From contig CAJUJR010000037.1 of assembly GCA_910586605.1 (NCBI GenBank), forward strand, positions 1 to 29,145: 29,145 bases of DNA, written 5' to 3'. A model generated the notes under the pieces. That model did not search any database. It saw nothing but the letters and a program-made list of their open reading frames with translations, and had not been told where the DNA came from. Each line of letters starts with the position of its first letter. The stretch's first letter is position 1. Origin of the DNA: an uncultured Lachnospiraceae bacterium. Lineage in GTDB: Bacteria > Bacillota > Clostridia > Lachnospirales > Lachnospiraceae. Positions 7,683-16,849 of this stretch are shown piece by piece. The translations under genes were made by a program, and so were the position numbers.

Positions 7683-8231
7683 TTATAAACCTGTTAAATA
7701 GTCTTTACTTGCATTTTTCTTATGTATAATTTGTCCTGGATTTCCAATTACAACTGAATTATCTGGTACATCAAAATCCACCAAAGTGTTTGCAGCAACC
7801 AGTACATCATTTCCAATTTTTACATTGCCAACTACTGTTGCATTGACACATAACACAACCCTGTCGCCAATAACCGGAACCCCTTCACGTCTTCCACTTC
7901 TCACAGAGCCAATTGTGCTCCCTTTAAACAAAGTAACATTCTTACCTAAACGAGCCCTTGAATTCACCGTAATATTATATGGATGCAAAAGAAGCAATCC
8001 TCCCGAAATGTTAGAAAAAGAAATTTCTAACCCATATCTGTTTTCATAATGCTTTTGAATAAGATGCCCCATACTTGATATTATTTTACTATTGCTGCTT
8101 GCCATCCTTCCAAAAAAACAAAATCTCAAGTTCCTATGTTTTATAGTCCTCACCCCCCCCCCTAAAAATTTCCACTTACGTTGTGTCATAATATAATAAT
8201 CTTCTTTATATTTGTTAAATGCCTCCAACAT
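7683..8231 (-). CDS. Hexapeptide-repeat acetyltransferase (CysE-like) with a G10 tract
   Basis: A 182-residue left-handed beta-helix acetyltransferase. Residues from about 75 to 165 show the hexapeptide pattern (NITVNSRARLGKNVTLFKGS, IGDRVVLCVNATVVGNVKIG, NDVLVAANTLVDFDVPDNSV) and the closing VVIGNPGQII of the serine-acetyltransferase group. LLLLHPYNI carries the likely catalytic His. It probably acetylates a sugar in the repeat unit with acetyl-CoA in the cytoplasm. Ten G residues on the coding strand (8153-8162) encode LGGGV at about residues 23-27; at ten, the frame is open. AAGGGGG lies about 10 bases before ATG 8231. A one-base slip would stop the protein before the catalytic domain, although internal ATGs could allow some restart. 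Confidence 0.8.
   Translation of the reverse strand: MLEAFNKYKEDYYIMTQRKWKFLGGGVRTIKHRNLRFCFFGRMASSNSKIISSMGHLIQKHYENRYGLEISFSNISGGLLLLHPYNITVNSRARLGKNVTLFKGSTIGSVRSGRREGVPVIGDRVVLCVNATVVGNVKIGNDVLVAANTLVDFDVPDNSVVIGNPGQIIHKKNASKDYLTGL
8153..8162 (-). repeat. Poly-G tract (G10, coding strand), in frame
   Basis: Ten C residues on the given strand read as G10 at codons 24-27 of the acetyltransferase gene (GGG GGG GGG GTG). It is the longest homopolymer of its kind in the window and lies near the 5' end of the gene. Confidence 0.88.
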
Positions 8232-8291
8232 CTCAACATCCCCCTTAACGTTTTTATTAAAAATAATGGTTCATTGATAAAACAAAATCTA

Positions 8292-9827
8292 TCATTTCAA
8301 AATCCTCTTTAATGGCGTGAGGGAAACAATAAATTTTACTGTTTCTGCATGTCCTTCCTTATGCCATCCCAATACCAAAATAATAATATTTGGCAGTATT
8401 ATACATATTATAATTTTTACGATAAAACTTATAATCCCAGAGTCTTTTAAAAAACTGCACGCCATCCACGTAATAGCTCCAGCAATAACAGCCAGCCATA
8501 TATAAAACAAACTTGACTTATAATATCTATCTGGCTTCTGGTTAAAAATTTTTTTTAAGAAAACTTTAGTTTCCCATGGAATGGAAACAATTACCATACT
8601 TAAAATAGTAGAAATAACAACCCCATTAATTCCAATTAACTGCACTAAAACAACATTTAAAATTATATTTACCATTATTTCTATATATGGTTTCCAACGG
8701 TCTATATCCCAAATTCCTGCTGCATCTTTATATGTTAATACTGTCTGGCGCATTTTCCATACATAAAAATATATTGACAGCAAAATTACTGTGTCAAATG
8801 GCAACATTAATTTTTCTCCCATCCATATCCGCATCATTGGCTGGTAAAGACACAAAAAACATATGGAACACCATCCGGCAAGCCATGCATTTAAAACAGC
8901 AAACTTTTTAAAATCAGCTATATTTTTTTCTATGCTTTCTGAAAAAAGACTGTTTCCAATCCCTGCAGCAATTGCCTGATAAACAATATCTAATACGCCA
9001 GATACCGCAGACATAAGGTAATAATAATTATTATATACGGTTACCATATGCAGGCCCAAAAATGAAGAAATTACAATCGTATCTGCTGAATTTGTTACCA
9101 CCTGTGATAATTTGTGCCCAAACAAATCTTTTACATTGGCTATAATTGCCTTTAAACTATCTTTTGAATAGTGCGCCCCAATTATATAAGCGGAATATTT
9201 TTTATTAACATATACAGCGATAACTATATTTTCTATAGCAGTAAAAATAGGAATCCATATAACATATACATAATAGCCCTTAAAATACAAAAGGCTTGCA
9301 ACCTGCGATAGATAAAGAACGAAATGTACAATAAGCCCTATATTAGAAATAATATCCCGTCTTTGGCAAGCCGACAAAATAGTTGATTTATATGCTGCAA
9401 TAAAATAACTTTCTGATGAATTTAACAAATACATGATATATAATATATATATATTGACATCACCTGGATAACCGCCATGTATAAAGTACGGAAGAAAAGG
9501 CAAAGCAATACATCCTGCCACAAGAATCACTAAACCGATAATTCTATAAATAAATTTATATAGGCTAACAAGTTCACGTATTTTAACAATATTTCCTTCT
9601 GCAATAGGCTGATATAAGCAAAAAACCATTGCACTTCCAATTCCAAGTTCCGATAAACTCAATACTTGCAATACAGATGTAAATAAACTGCTCAGCCCTA
9701 AATATTCTGAGCCAAGGGTATAAATTAATACTGTTCTTAATATAAATGGACAAATAATTGTAATTAATTTATTTAATAATCCAAATTTTATATTTCTAAC
9801 TGCATTTTTCTTTCTTTCCAGTTTCAT
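8292..9827 (-). CDS. Wzx-like polysaccharide flippase (second of two)
   Basis: A 511-residue protein of the MATE/Wzx type with about 12-14 membrane segments. The N-terminus AVRNIKFGLLNKLITIICPF, the following SEYLGLSSLFTSVLQVLSLS and LGIGSAMVFCLYQPIAEGN are typical of Gram-positive capsule flippases. It moves lipid-linked repeat units across the membrane. The frame is open upstream of 9827, but ATG 9827 has an AAAGG ribosome site and matches the family start. It overlaps the polymerase gene upstream by 32 bases. A second, different flippase lies at 19646-21157, so the locus may export two kinds of unit, or one may have replaced the other. Confidence 0.85.
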   Translation of the reverse strand: MKLERKKNAVRNIKFGLLNKLITIICPFILRTVLIYTLGSEYLGLSSLFTSVLQVLSLSELGIGSAMVFCLYQPIAEGNIVKIRELVSLYKFIYRIIGLVILVAGCIALPFLPYFIHGGYPGDVNIYILYIMYLLNSSESYFIAAYKSTILSACQRRDIISNIGLIVHFVLYLSQVASLLYFKGYYVYVIWIPIFTAIENIVIAVYVNKKYSAYIIGAHYSKDSLKAIIANVKDLFGHKLSQVVTNSADTIVISSFLGLHMVTVYNNYYYLMSAVSGVLDIVYQAIAAGIGNSLFSESIEKNIADFKKFAVLNAWLAGWCSICFLCLYQPMMRIWMGEKLMLPFDTVILLSIYFYVWKMRQTVLTYKDAAGIWDIDRWKPYIEIMVNIILNVVLVQLIGINGVVISTILSMVIVSIPWETKVFLKKIFNQKPDRYYKSSLFYIWLAVIAGAITWMACSFLKDSGIISFIVKIIICIILPNIIILVLGWHKEGHAETVKFIVSLTPLKRILK

Positions 9828-11058
9828 AACCTTTCTCTGTCTTTCCATTATAAGAATATGATATAATAATCCCAAACAACATAGCAAATAACATGCTATT
9901 CCAATGCAGGAATGCTGATTCTCCAAATGATGTTAAAAGTAAATATAATAAAATATACATACCTCCATAATAAACAGCAATATTTTTTGATATGCAATTT
10001 TGTATACGAAGATATATCCACAATAAAACCATAAAATACCCAACGGTTCCGATAAACCCTGTTTGTCCCAAAACCATTGGCCAAAATGTATCATTTATAA
10101 AACTGCTTCTATCAACAGATAAACCATACACATTTGATAGATGATACATTTTATATATGGGCGAATATCTAACTTTAGAAAAATATGACGCATATGTTCC
10201 AAATCCTGTTCCTAATGGAAAATAATCCACTAAAAGCCTGAATCCAACTATAAATAACATTGACCTTGCAATACCTGGCTGTACTACTGCCAATATTTGC
10301 TTTCGTGCAACAAAGACAGCAAGAAGACCCAGGACGATAAAATACCACCATTTGATTTTTTTTCTTAGTGCCTTCCCAAAATAAAAGAATACGATAAATA
10401 CAGCTACAGCCGCCAACGACTTAAAACGCAACGTCGCTAATATAACAAACAGGCCAAATATAATTTCCTTTGTCCATTTTAATTTCCCTTCTCCAATCAG
10501 GCACAAACACATTAAACTAGCCGCTGTTGAAGCTAATGAAGTAGCTCCTTCATATAGCGCAACAGCCCTTATACCCATTTTCACGTCTGAATATTCATTA
10601 AATATATGAAATATTCCGTCTATTACAGTAAGAAAAAACAGAAAGCATAATAATATTTTGGCATGTTCTGATAATGTGCTGAATAAAATATTATAGTTAA
10701 TACCACTTTTCTTACAGAAATAGATTGCAAAATATATCCATAAAAAAAACTTTATTGACAATAATAAATCTGGTATTGCAATAGATAATAAAGGCTGGTA
10801 CATAAATATAATATTCCCTAATATGCCTGCTGTTACAAATAAAACGATGCCTGCTGCTATTAAAATATTTCTTTTTAATAATTTATGTACAGAAAATACC
10901 TCTATAAAAAAACAGGATAACCCAGCAATGGCCAAAATCTCATCTACATAACCAAAAAAAGGAATAAATAATACGAGTATATTTCTAAACGTATAACAAT
11001 ATAGCAGTACCACAAATAAAATTGTGTGTTTATTAATTGTCAGTTTCGATATTTTCAA
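9796..11058 (-). CDS. Wzy-like O-antigen/capsule polymerase (second of two)
   Basis: A 420-residue, highly hydrophobic protein with about 10-12 membrane segments and one large extracytoplasmic loop near the C-terminus. FPLGTGFGTYAS in that loop, followed by a patch of charged and aromatic residues, is characteristic of Wzy/WaaL-type proteins. It would join repeat units outside the membrane. The start is a TTG at 11058, with GGGAG about 10 bases upstream; no ATG occurs near. It overlaps the upstream glycosyltransferase by 26 bases and the flippase downstream by 32, a compact Wzy-Wzx cassette. Confidence 0.78.
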   Translation of the reverse strand: MKISKLTINKHTILFVVLLYCYTFRNILVLFIPFFGYVDEILAIAGLSCFFIEVFSVHKLLKRNILIAAGIVLFVTAGILGNIIFMYQPLLSIAIPDLLLSIKFFLWIYFAIYFCKKSGINYNILFSTLSEHAKILLCFLFFLTVIDGIFHIFNEYSDVKMGIRAVALYEGATSLASTAASLMCLCLIGEGKLKWTKEIIFGLFVILATLRFKSLAAVAVFIVFFYFGKALRKKIKWWYFIVLGLLAVFVARKQILAVVQPGIARSMLFIVGFRLLVDYFPLGTGFGTYASYFSKVRYSPIYKMYHLSNVYGLSVDRSSFINDTFWPMVLGQTGFIGTVGYFMVLLWIYLRIQNCISKNIAVYYGGMYILLYLLLTSFGESAFLHWNSMLFAMLFGIIISYSYNGKTEKGYETGKKEKCS

Positions 11059-12112
11059 AGTAATTTATCTCCCTTTTATATTTTAATAATTGACACAAAT
11101 TTTTCCCCATAGCATACCTTGAAAACTTCTTTAAAAAACTTTTTCTTGCAGATATGCCTATTTCCTTAGCGGAATCTGAATTAATTTCCTTAGAGAATAT
11201 ATCAACAAACTTTTTTAAATCCTTTTTAATCAGCAATCCGTCTTTGCCATCATCTATATACATCTCGCCTAATGTACTAGGAACCGTTACGGCTACTAAC
11301 TTTTCATAAGACATTGCTTTTAAAAGCACGGTATCTCCTGAACATATTGTGCCGTCATCTATCGGGATAATCATAGCCTTACAATTTGCTATATATGGAA
11401 ACTGTGCGTCACCTATAATATCCCTTCTATGGATAACATTTACCGGCAACTTCTTTTTAGGGCAAAAAGTATCACTTGCAATTACCAGCAGTTCATTTTC
11501 CGGCATTCGTCCCCATGCATTCACAAGAAAATCAAAATCCCTGTTAGAGCGCCCAATGGAAAAGGAATAATTATTATATTCCACTTTTGTTTTTTTCCAT
11601 TTTTCATATGTATCTGGTATCCCAAAAGGTGTTACTATAAATTTATTTTTTGATATACCAAATTCCTTTGCACAAATTTTTGCGTAATTATAGGAAAGGA
11701 CATGTATATAATCCAAATACTCATTCCTAACACAATATCCCATAAAGCATTTATAGATTTTGCCAGCAAAACCTGCTTTAGATTTATATGTAAAATTTAC
11801 TGCAATAACAATATTTCTCTTCTTTATATGGAACAATCTGCAATAAAATACATAAAAGAGCGCAAAAAACTGCTGCCATCCAATTACATACTTATATTGC
11901 CTGCTCTTCATAACAAAATAAAAAGGATAGACAGCATAAATGAAATATCTTCTAAAATTTGCTGCTTTACCATGGCTGCCATTACATATTTTGCTATTGA
12001 TAAAAATTTCATCACCTGTAACAGCCTTAAATCCTTCTGCGAATTCCTCAACTTCTTCTTTTTCACAATCAGCAAGTATAATACTTTTCCTATGTTTATT
12101 AAATGACTTCAT
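11033..12112 (-). CDS. Glycosyltransferase, GT-B fold (GT4/GT1-like)
   Basis: A 359-residue cytoplasmic protein. The C-terminal half holds the GT4-like features NNYSFSIGRSNRDFDFLVNA (start of the nucleotide-sugar domain), AMIIPIDDGTICSGDTVLLK and AMSYEKLVAVT, close to the usual acidic donor site but with an SGDT in place of the common E(x7)E. The N-terminal half is divergent. ATG 12112 is preferred over upstream codons because GGAGG lies 7 bases before it and the upstream gene stops at 12099, giving a 14-base overlap. Sugar and linkage are unknown. Confidence 0.72.
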   Translation of the reverse strand: MKSFNKHRKSIILADCEKEEVEEFAEGFKAVTGDEIFINSKICNGSHGKAANFRRYFIYAVYPFYFVMKSRQYKYVIGWQQFFALFYVFYCRLFHIKKRNIVIAVNFTYKSKAGFAGKIYKCFMGYCVRNEYLDYIHVLSYNYAKICAKEFGISKNKFIVTPFGIPDTYEKWKKTKVEYNNYSFSIGRSNRDFDFLVNAWGRMPENELLVIASDTFCPKKKLPVNVIHRRDIIGDAQFPYIANCKAMIIPIDDGTICSGDTVLLKAMSYEKLVAVTVPSTLGEMYIDDGKDGLLIKKDLKKFVDIFSKEINSDSAKEIGISARKSFLKKFSRYAMGKNLCQLLKYKREINYFENIETDN

Positions 12113-13259
12113 TGTATACCTCCAAAAATTTCGGAGCCAGTTTAGACCATAAATACTTATTTTGTATAAGCTGTTTCGCATTATCACTTATACTTTGGTT
12201 CTTTATATCATTCTCTAATATTTTTTCCGCGCTTCTGCTCCATGTTTTTATATCTCCATTTTTTTGAATATACCCTGTTCTTCCATTTCTGATAAGAAGG
12301 GAAGAACCTCCACATTCTGTCGTTAAAATAGGTATTCCAAAATACATTGCTTCTAAATATACCATTCCAAAAATATCATATTGTGTCGCTAATAAGTATA
12401 AATCACATGCCTGGTATAAAAACCGAAGATATTTCTGTTCTAAAGTACCTAAATACACTACATTATTACTTAACTCTTTTTCTCTAATATAAGAAAAACA
12501 AGCATGAAAATATTTTTCTTCCTTGTATTCCTTATCACCAACTATAACTAATTTATAGTTGGTGTGTCCATTTTTGTTAATCAGGTTATCTAAAACTTGT
12601 AATAAAAACATTACATTTTTACGTTTTGACAATGTACCAATAAATAATAAATATTTAAAATTATCCTTCTTTTCAATAAGGTGTCCTAATTTTTTTGGAA
12701 GTTTTTCAACAGGGGAATTTAAAACAGATTCATTTAACCCTACTCCTAATGTGGTTATATTTTTAAAACCTTTATTTTTAAGATAAGCCTCTGCAAGATA
12801 GCTTTTTGTTATAACCCTGGCATTTTTAAAACCAGACCGCCAGGAAAATACCATATCAAACACCTTGCTGCGTAGATTATACTTCTTAGTATATTGTGAC
12901 TTATATGGCCCATGGTATATAACTGTCTTATCCGGAAACCGCCTATACACCTGCCAGCTGCATATCTGATCGCATTCTGACACCTGTATTAGATCATACT
13001 TTTCGCAAATCTTATACAGGATAGTATCGTAAATTGCATTCCATACAAGATTCCTGCCACTAATATGATAAACTTTAATCTCTGTCCCATCAGAATGAAT
13101 AATTTCAGACCTCTCATTCCCTTTTTTTGCATAATACACAAGCCCACATTTATGTCCCATTTTGGACAATTCTGTTGCAAGCCCAATTCCCTGGTTATTA
13201 TATAAGTTCTTACTACAATCCTCTTCTATTGCAATTGTCCTAATAATAAGAATATTCAT
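12099..13259 (-). CDS. Glycosyltransferase family 4
   Basis: A 386-residue GT-B enzyme. The C-terminal domain shows FKYLLFIGTLSKRKNVMFLL, the donor-domain opening, then VVYLGTL, YLLATQYDIFGMVYLEAMYF with the acidic E(x7)E-type site, and PILTTECGGSSLLIRNGRTG. The N-terminal acceptor domain begins MNILIIRTIAIEED and contains the glycine-rich NNQGIGLATELSKMG. It transfers a sugar to the growing lipid-linked unit at the inner membrane face. An AAGGAG site lies somewhat far (about 13 bases) before ATG 13259. It overlaps the next gene by 14 bases. Confidence 0.82.
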   Translation of the reverse strand: MNILIIRTIAIEEDCSKNLYNNQGIGLATELSKMGHKCGLVYYAKKGNERSEIIHSDGTEIKVYHISGRNLVWNAIYDTILYKICEKYDLIQVSECDQICSWQVYRRFPDKTVIYHGPYKSQYTKKYNLRSKVFDMVFSWRSGFKNARVITKSYLAEAYLKNKGFKNITTLGVGLNESVLNSPVEKLPKKLGHLIEKKDNFKYLLFIGTLSKRKNVMFLLQVLDNLINKNGHTNYKLVIVGDKEYKEEKYFHACFSYIREKELSNNVVYLGTLEQKYLRFLYQACDLYLLATQYDIFGMVYLEAMYFGIPILTTECGGSSLLIRNGRTGYIQKNGDIKTWSRSAEKILENDIKNQSISDNAKQLIQNKYLWSKLAPKFLEVYNEVI

Positions 13260-13346
13260 AAAACTTTACAATCTCCTTCTGGTTTTTCTTCTATTTCTTA
13301 TCTATCTGCTTATCACTATATTGCTTTTTTAATAATTTCAACCATT

Positions 13347-14441
13347 TTAATCCCGTCCATCCTTGGCCTGTGCACACCTATCACATGTACTGCATCGATC
13401 CAGATCTTCCTTTGTAACCTTGCCATCTCTATAATTTTTTACAACAGTATTTTCATACATACTGTACTTTTTCTTTTTCCAAAAATATAAAAACTTATGC
13501 TTTACGACCCACCATGCTGGAACCCATATATACTTATGCATTGCAGGCGAAACAGAACCAATCATCCAGCAATTCCTGTCACAGCATCTTACTTTATTGC
13601 GGACTATTTCTGCCTTCTTGCCGTTCCACAATTCATCCCATGGCTGTTTATTAATATTTCCCATAACTTCTTTATCTTTTGTTCCATTACATGGCATTAC
13701 ATCCCCATATGGATCAATAAAAAATGTATCAAAACTCATGTCACATGGCAAAAGCCGTTTCTGTCCATATATATAGTTAATAAGGCCATGGTTAAAATAT
13801 GCCCTGAACCATTTTTTAGGATTATTAGATTTAAGCAGCTCATTTACTAAATCTTCAAAATGTTGTGCTACCTTTGGCCTGTTATGTATAATATTTTTTG
13901 TTTCCACAAAATAGAAACTATTGTGTAATGAAGCTGTTGCAAATTCCATGCCCATTTCGTCTGACAATTTATATAATGGAACTAGGTCAGGAGCATTTTT
14001 ATCCTGGACTGTCATTCCAAAACCAACGTCCTTCATCCCCATGCTTACAAGTTTCTTTAAAGTAGTATAACCACGGTTATACCCATCCTCCAGGCCACGT
14101 ATCTCATTATTCGTCTTTTCAAGCCCTTCAATAGAAATACGTATTCCTATATTAGGAAAATCTTTGCATAAATCAATGATACGGCCTGTAAAAAAACCAT
14201 TTGTCGAAATTACAATACGGTCACTTTTCTTATACAGCTCCCTGACAATTTCTTTTAAATCCGTACGGATAAACGGCTCGCCGCCTGTAATATTTGTAAA
14301 ATACATTTCTGGCAATTTTTTAATTGCCTCAACTGTGATTTCTTCTTCTGGTTTAGACGGCGCCTTATACCTGTTACACATAGTACATTTTGCATTGCAC
14401 CTGTAAGTCACAATCACTGTGCCATTCAGTTTTCTTCCCAT
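13347..14441 (-). CDS. Radical SAM protein with SPASM-like domain
   Basis: A 364-residue enzyme. CNAKCTMC (Cys15, 19, 22) is the CX3CX2C radical SAM cluster site and ITGGEPF (51-57) the SAM-binding GGE motif. ISTNGFF and RISIEG are further core strands. A C-terminal SPASM-like region has Cys233, Cys251, Cys286, Cys287 and Cys291 around IDPYGDVMPCNGT and probably holds one or two more Fe-S clusters. A last trio, CSTCDRC (350-356), is an additional feature. There is no precursor peptide gene nearby, so it probably modifies a sugar or headgroup of the polymer rather than a peptide. AAGGA precedes ATG 14441. It lies between glycosyltransferase genes with short gaps, hence in the same operon. The substrate is unknown. 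Confidence 0.83.
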   Translation of the reverse strand: MGRKLNGTVIVTYRCNAKCTMCNRYKAPSKPEEEITVEAIKKLPEMYFTNITGGEPFIRTDLKEIVRELYKKSDRIVISTNGFFTGRIIDLCKDFPNIGIRISIEGLEKTNNEIRGLEDGYNRGYTTLKKLVSMGMKDVGFGMTVQDKNAPDLVPLYKLSDEMGMEFATASLHNSFYFVETKNIIHNRPKVAQHFEDLVNELLKSNNPKKWFRAYFNHGLINYIYGQKRLLPCDMSFDTFFIDPYGDVMPCNGTKDKEVMGNINKQPWDELWNGKKAEIVRNKVRCCDRNCWMIGSVSPAMHKYIWVPAWWVVKHKFLYFWKKKKYSMYENTVVKNYRDGKVTKEDLDRCSTCDRCAQAKDGRD

Positions 14442-14475
14442 TTTCTATTTCCTTTTCCAAGGAACTGTAAGTCCC

Positions 14476-15672
14476 TTAATATAAATCAATTAATTTTTTT
14501 GTATAACTTTCCAAAGTATCGAATTCTATTTTATTACAATTAATACTGTATTCCTTTAAAATATCCCTGTTATTCCATAACCTTTTTATACATTTTACAA
14601 ATTCTTCTTTATTGCCGCTTTCAAATAAGTCTCCTGTATATCCTGCTTTGATTAGTTCAGGAATCCCTCCAATGTCCGCCCCTAAAACAGGAGTCCCACA
14701 CATCTGGCTTTCCATAACTGAAAATGGGCAATTTTCATACCATTCAGATGGATAAACAGAAAGCTGTGCTTCAGATATTAACTTATCCAGATTAGGACCT
14801 TTCTGGAAACCAACATTTTTTATATTGGATATCCCCTCTAATTCCTTTCCAAGAGGCCCTGTGCCAGCAAATACAAATTGAATGCTAGGAAGTTCCCTGC
14901 AAGCTTGTATTAATGTTTTCATTCCCTTTTCTTCTGAAAACCTCCCAAAATAAAGAATATAATCTCTCTTTTCTATATCTTTTAACACGGGTTTGCCTAT
15001 AAAATTATGTAAAATAATTGTTTTCTTTCTAAAAACTGGATTTGTATCCATTTGTTTTTTCATAAATCTAGATGGACATATAATTATATCTATTTGTTCA
15101 TAAATATTTCTTTTATTCCAATAACACGCCTCCATTGTCCCAATGAAACTTTTTACTTTTGAACCATGTATACAGTTTCCATTCGTACAATTTAAAAATC
15201 TGCTTCCAAGGCACTTTTGGCAGTTTGTATGCGTATTAGGGTTATACATCATATGGTTAGGGCAAATTAACTGGTAATCATGTGCTGTATATATTATCTT
15301 ACACTTATGTCCTGCTTTCTTTTTCCATCTTATTACTTCCACAATAACCGAAGGTGTAATCTGGTAATTAAAATTATTTAAATGAATCACATCTGGTTTG
15401 AAATCCTCTAAAACAAGGCGGATTTTTTTTCTTGCTTCTATCGAATAAATTGTTTTAACTGGGTATAGTAATTTAGAAAGCCTGCTTCCTTTGTGAAAAT
15501 CCATGATAGAAGTATAGGTATTTACAGAATTTCCAACACAACGCCCCTCATGCTCCATACCAAAATATTGTACTTTATGTCCCTGGCGAATTAATTCTTC
15601 ACCTAATTTAAAAATATAAGTTTCTGAACCACCATTTGGAAATAAAAATTTATTGACCATTAAAACTTTCAT
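14476..15672 (-). CDS. Glycosyltransferase family 4 with a cysteine-rich insert
   Basis: A 398-residue GT4 enzyme. MVNKFLFPNGGSETYIFKLG opens the acceptor domain; DYILYFGRFSEEKGMKTLI opens the donor domain; YENCPFSVMESQMCGTPVLG and GGIPELI form the nucleotide-sugar site. After TAHDYQLICPNHMMYNP (129-145) comes a small insert with Cys151, 154, 162 and 167 (CQKCLGSRFLNCTNGNC) that could bind a metal. Similar inserts occur in a subset of GT4 proteins of capsule loci. It probably adds an inner sugar of the repeat unit. An AGGA site lies 11 bases before ATG 15672. Confidence 0.82.
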   Translation of the reverse strand: MKVLMVNKFLFPNGGSETYIFKLGEELIRQGHKVQYFGMEHEGRCVGNSVNTYTSIMDFHKGSRLSKLLYPVKTIYSIEARKKIRLVLEDFKPDVIHLNNFNYQITPSVIVEVIRWKKKAGHKCKIIYTAHDYQLICPNHMMYNPNTHTNCQKCLGSRFLNCTNGNCIHGSKVKSFIGTMEACYWNKRNIYEQIDIIICPSRFMKKQMDTNPVFRKKTIILHNFIGKPVLKDIEKRDYILYFGRFSEEKGMKTLIQACRELPSIQFVFAGTGPLGKELEGISNIKNVGFQKGPNLDKLISEAQLSVYPSEWYENCPFSVMESQMCGTPVLGADIGGIPELIKAGYTGDLFESGNKEEFVKCIKRLWNNRDILKEYSINCNKIEFDTLESYTKKLIDLY

Positions 15673-15716
15673 AATATACTATTCCTATCTGCATGTTTAA
15701 TATTTTGCATATGTAT

Positions 15717-16847
15717 CTATCCTTTATATACTTCCAATGTCCTATATGTGACATCGTCCCAATTATATTTCCCACATATATAATTCTGTGCTCCTGCTTT
15801 ATATCTATCTACAATTTCCTTATGCCCCAACAGCTCCCTAAGTTTATGCTTTAAATCAGGTACACTGCTTTTTTTAAAGCAAGCTGCCCTTATCTGCATT
15901 TCAACCACCTCTACATTCTCTGCAATATCACTGACCAGGCAACAATTCCCATAACTCATAGCTTCTAACAAGCTGACTGGCATCCCTTCTACATCACTTG
16001 GAAGAACATATATATATGCATTGCTATATAATTCTTCCAAAAGCTCCCCTTGTACAAATCCAGCCATTAGTATTCTTTTATCTTTTGCTGCTTTCTTCTC
16101 CATCTGTTTCATATAATTATCTGTATGGCTGCTTCCACCAGCAATTACAAGACGTTTGCCAGTATCTATATCCATATAAGCATCTAAAAGATAATGCAGT
16201 CCCTTTTCTGGGACTATTCTCGCAAGAAAAAGAATATAACTATCCTTTTCCAGCCCCCATTTTTTCTTGATTATTCTATCTGAATGAATTCTTGGCTTTA
16301 AAACACCATTTGGAATAAAAACAGTATCCCTTCTATATGTGTCTTTAAAATATTTCTGCATATTTTTAGACAATACAATAATCTCATCTGCATATTTAGC
16401 CGCAACTTTCTCACCAAATAACAAAAATTTAGTTGCAAACCCTCCCCACTTTGAACGCTGCCAATCAAGGCCATGAATAGTAGCAATAGTACGTATACCA
16501 AATAAATGAGGTATCCAAAGCATAGAACAGGCACCTTCTGCATGGTAATGTATAACATCATAACGTCCAAATAATGCACGCATTGTAGCCAGAAATGAAT
16601 AAACAACTGCATTTAGTTTCTTATTCTGAAATGTAGGAATTGTAATAATATGAATACCTTTATACTCTTTTAAACCTCTTTTTAAGTATGCATCATTTTC
16701 TTCTCCCGACACATGATGCCCTTTCCGGTTATACACATCTACTACATGGCCGGCTTGTACCATACGGGCAGCCAACTGTCCCACTACAATTTCTATGCCG
16801 CCTTCCCGTGAAGGAACCCTTTTATGCCCAATCATTGCTATTTTCAT
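15717..16847 (-). CDS. Glycosyltransferase family 4, DUF1972-type N-terminus
   Basis: A 376-residue GT4 enzyme. The N-terminus MKIAMIGHKRVPSREGGIEI resembles DUF1972-type transferases, often rhamnosyltransferases acting early in the unit. DSYILFLARIVPEKGLHYLL opens the donor domain, and PSDVEGMPVSLLEAMSYGNC holds the acidic E(x7)E site. ATG 16847 was chosen over a TTG at 16859 by family fit. Its likely ribosome site (TTGAGG) is rather far and lies inside the 3' arm of a long hairpin between this gene and the polymerase gene, so translation may depend on RNA folding. Rhamnose as substrate is only a suggestion. Confidence 0.82.
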   Translation of the reverse strand: MKIAMIGHKRVPSREGGIEIVVGQLAARMVQAGHVVDVYNRKGHHVSGEENDAYLKRGLKEYKGIHIITIPTFQNKKLNAVVYSFLATMRALFGRYDVIHYHAEGACSMLWIPHLFGIRTIATIHGLDWQRSKWGGFATKFLLFGEKVAAKYADEIIVLSKNMQKYFKDTYRRDTVFIPNGVLKPRIHSDRIIKKKWGLEKDSYILFLARIVPEKGLHYLLDAYMDIDTGKRLVIAGGSSHTDNYMKQMEKKAAKDKRILMAGFVQGELLEELYSNAYIYVLPSDVEGMPVSLLEAMSYGNCCLVSDIAENVEVVEMQIRAACFKKSSVPDLKHKLRELLGHKEIVDRYKAGAQNYICGKYNWDDVTYRTLEVYKG

Positions 16848-16849
16848 AA

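Noticed and set aside
9432..9455. A TA-rich microsatellite-like stretch
   Set aside because: It lies in flippase codons for Tyr, Ile and Met; the repeat is interrupted and is not a clear slippage tract.
11033..12187. Longer N-termini for genes that overlap their upstream neighbour
   Set aside because: For the genes ending at 8292, 11033, 18355 and 26188, downstream starts have better ribosome sites and family fit, so I shortened them.
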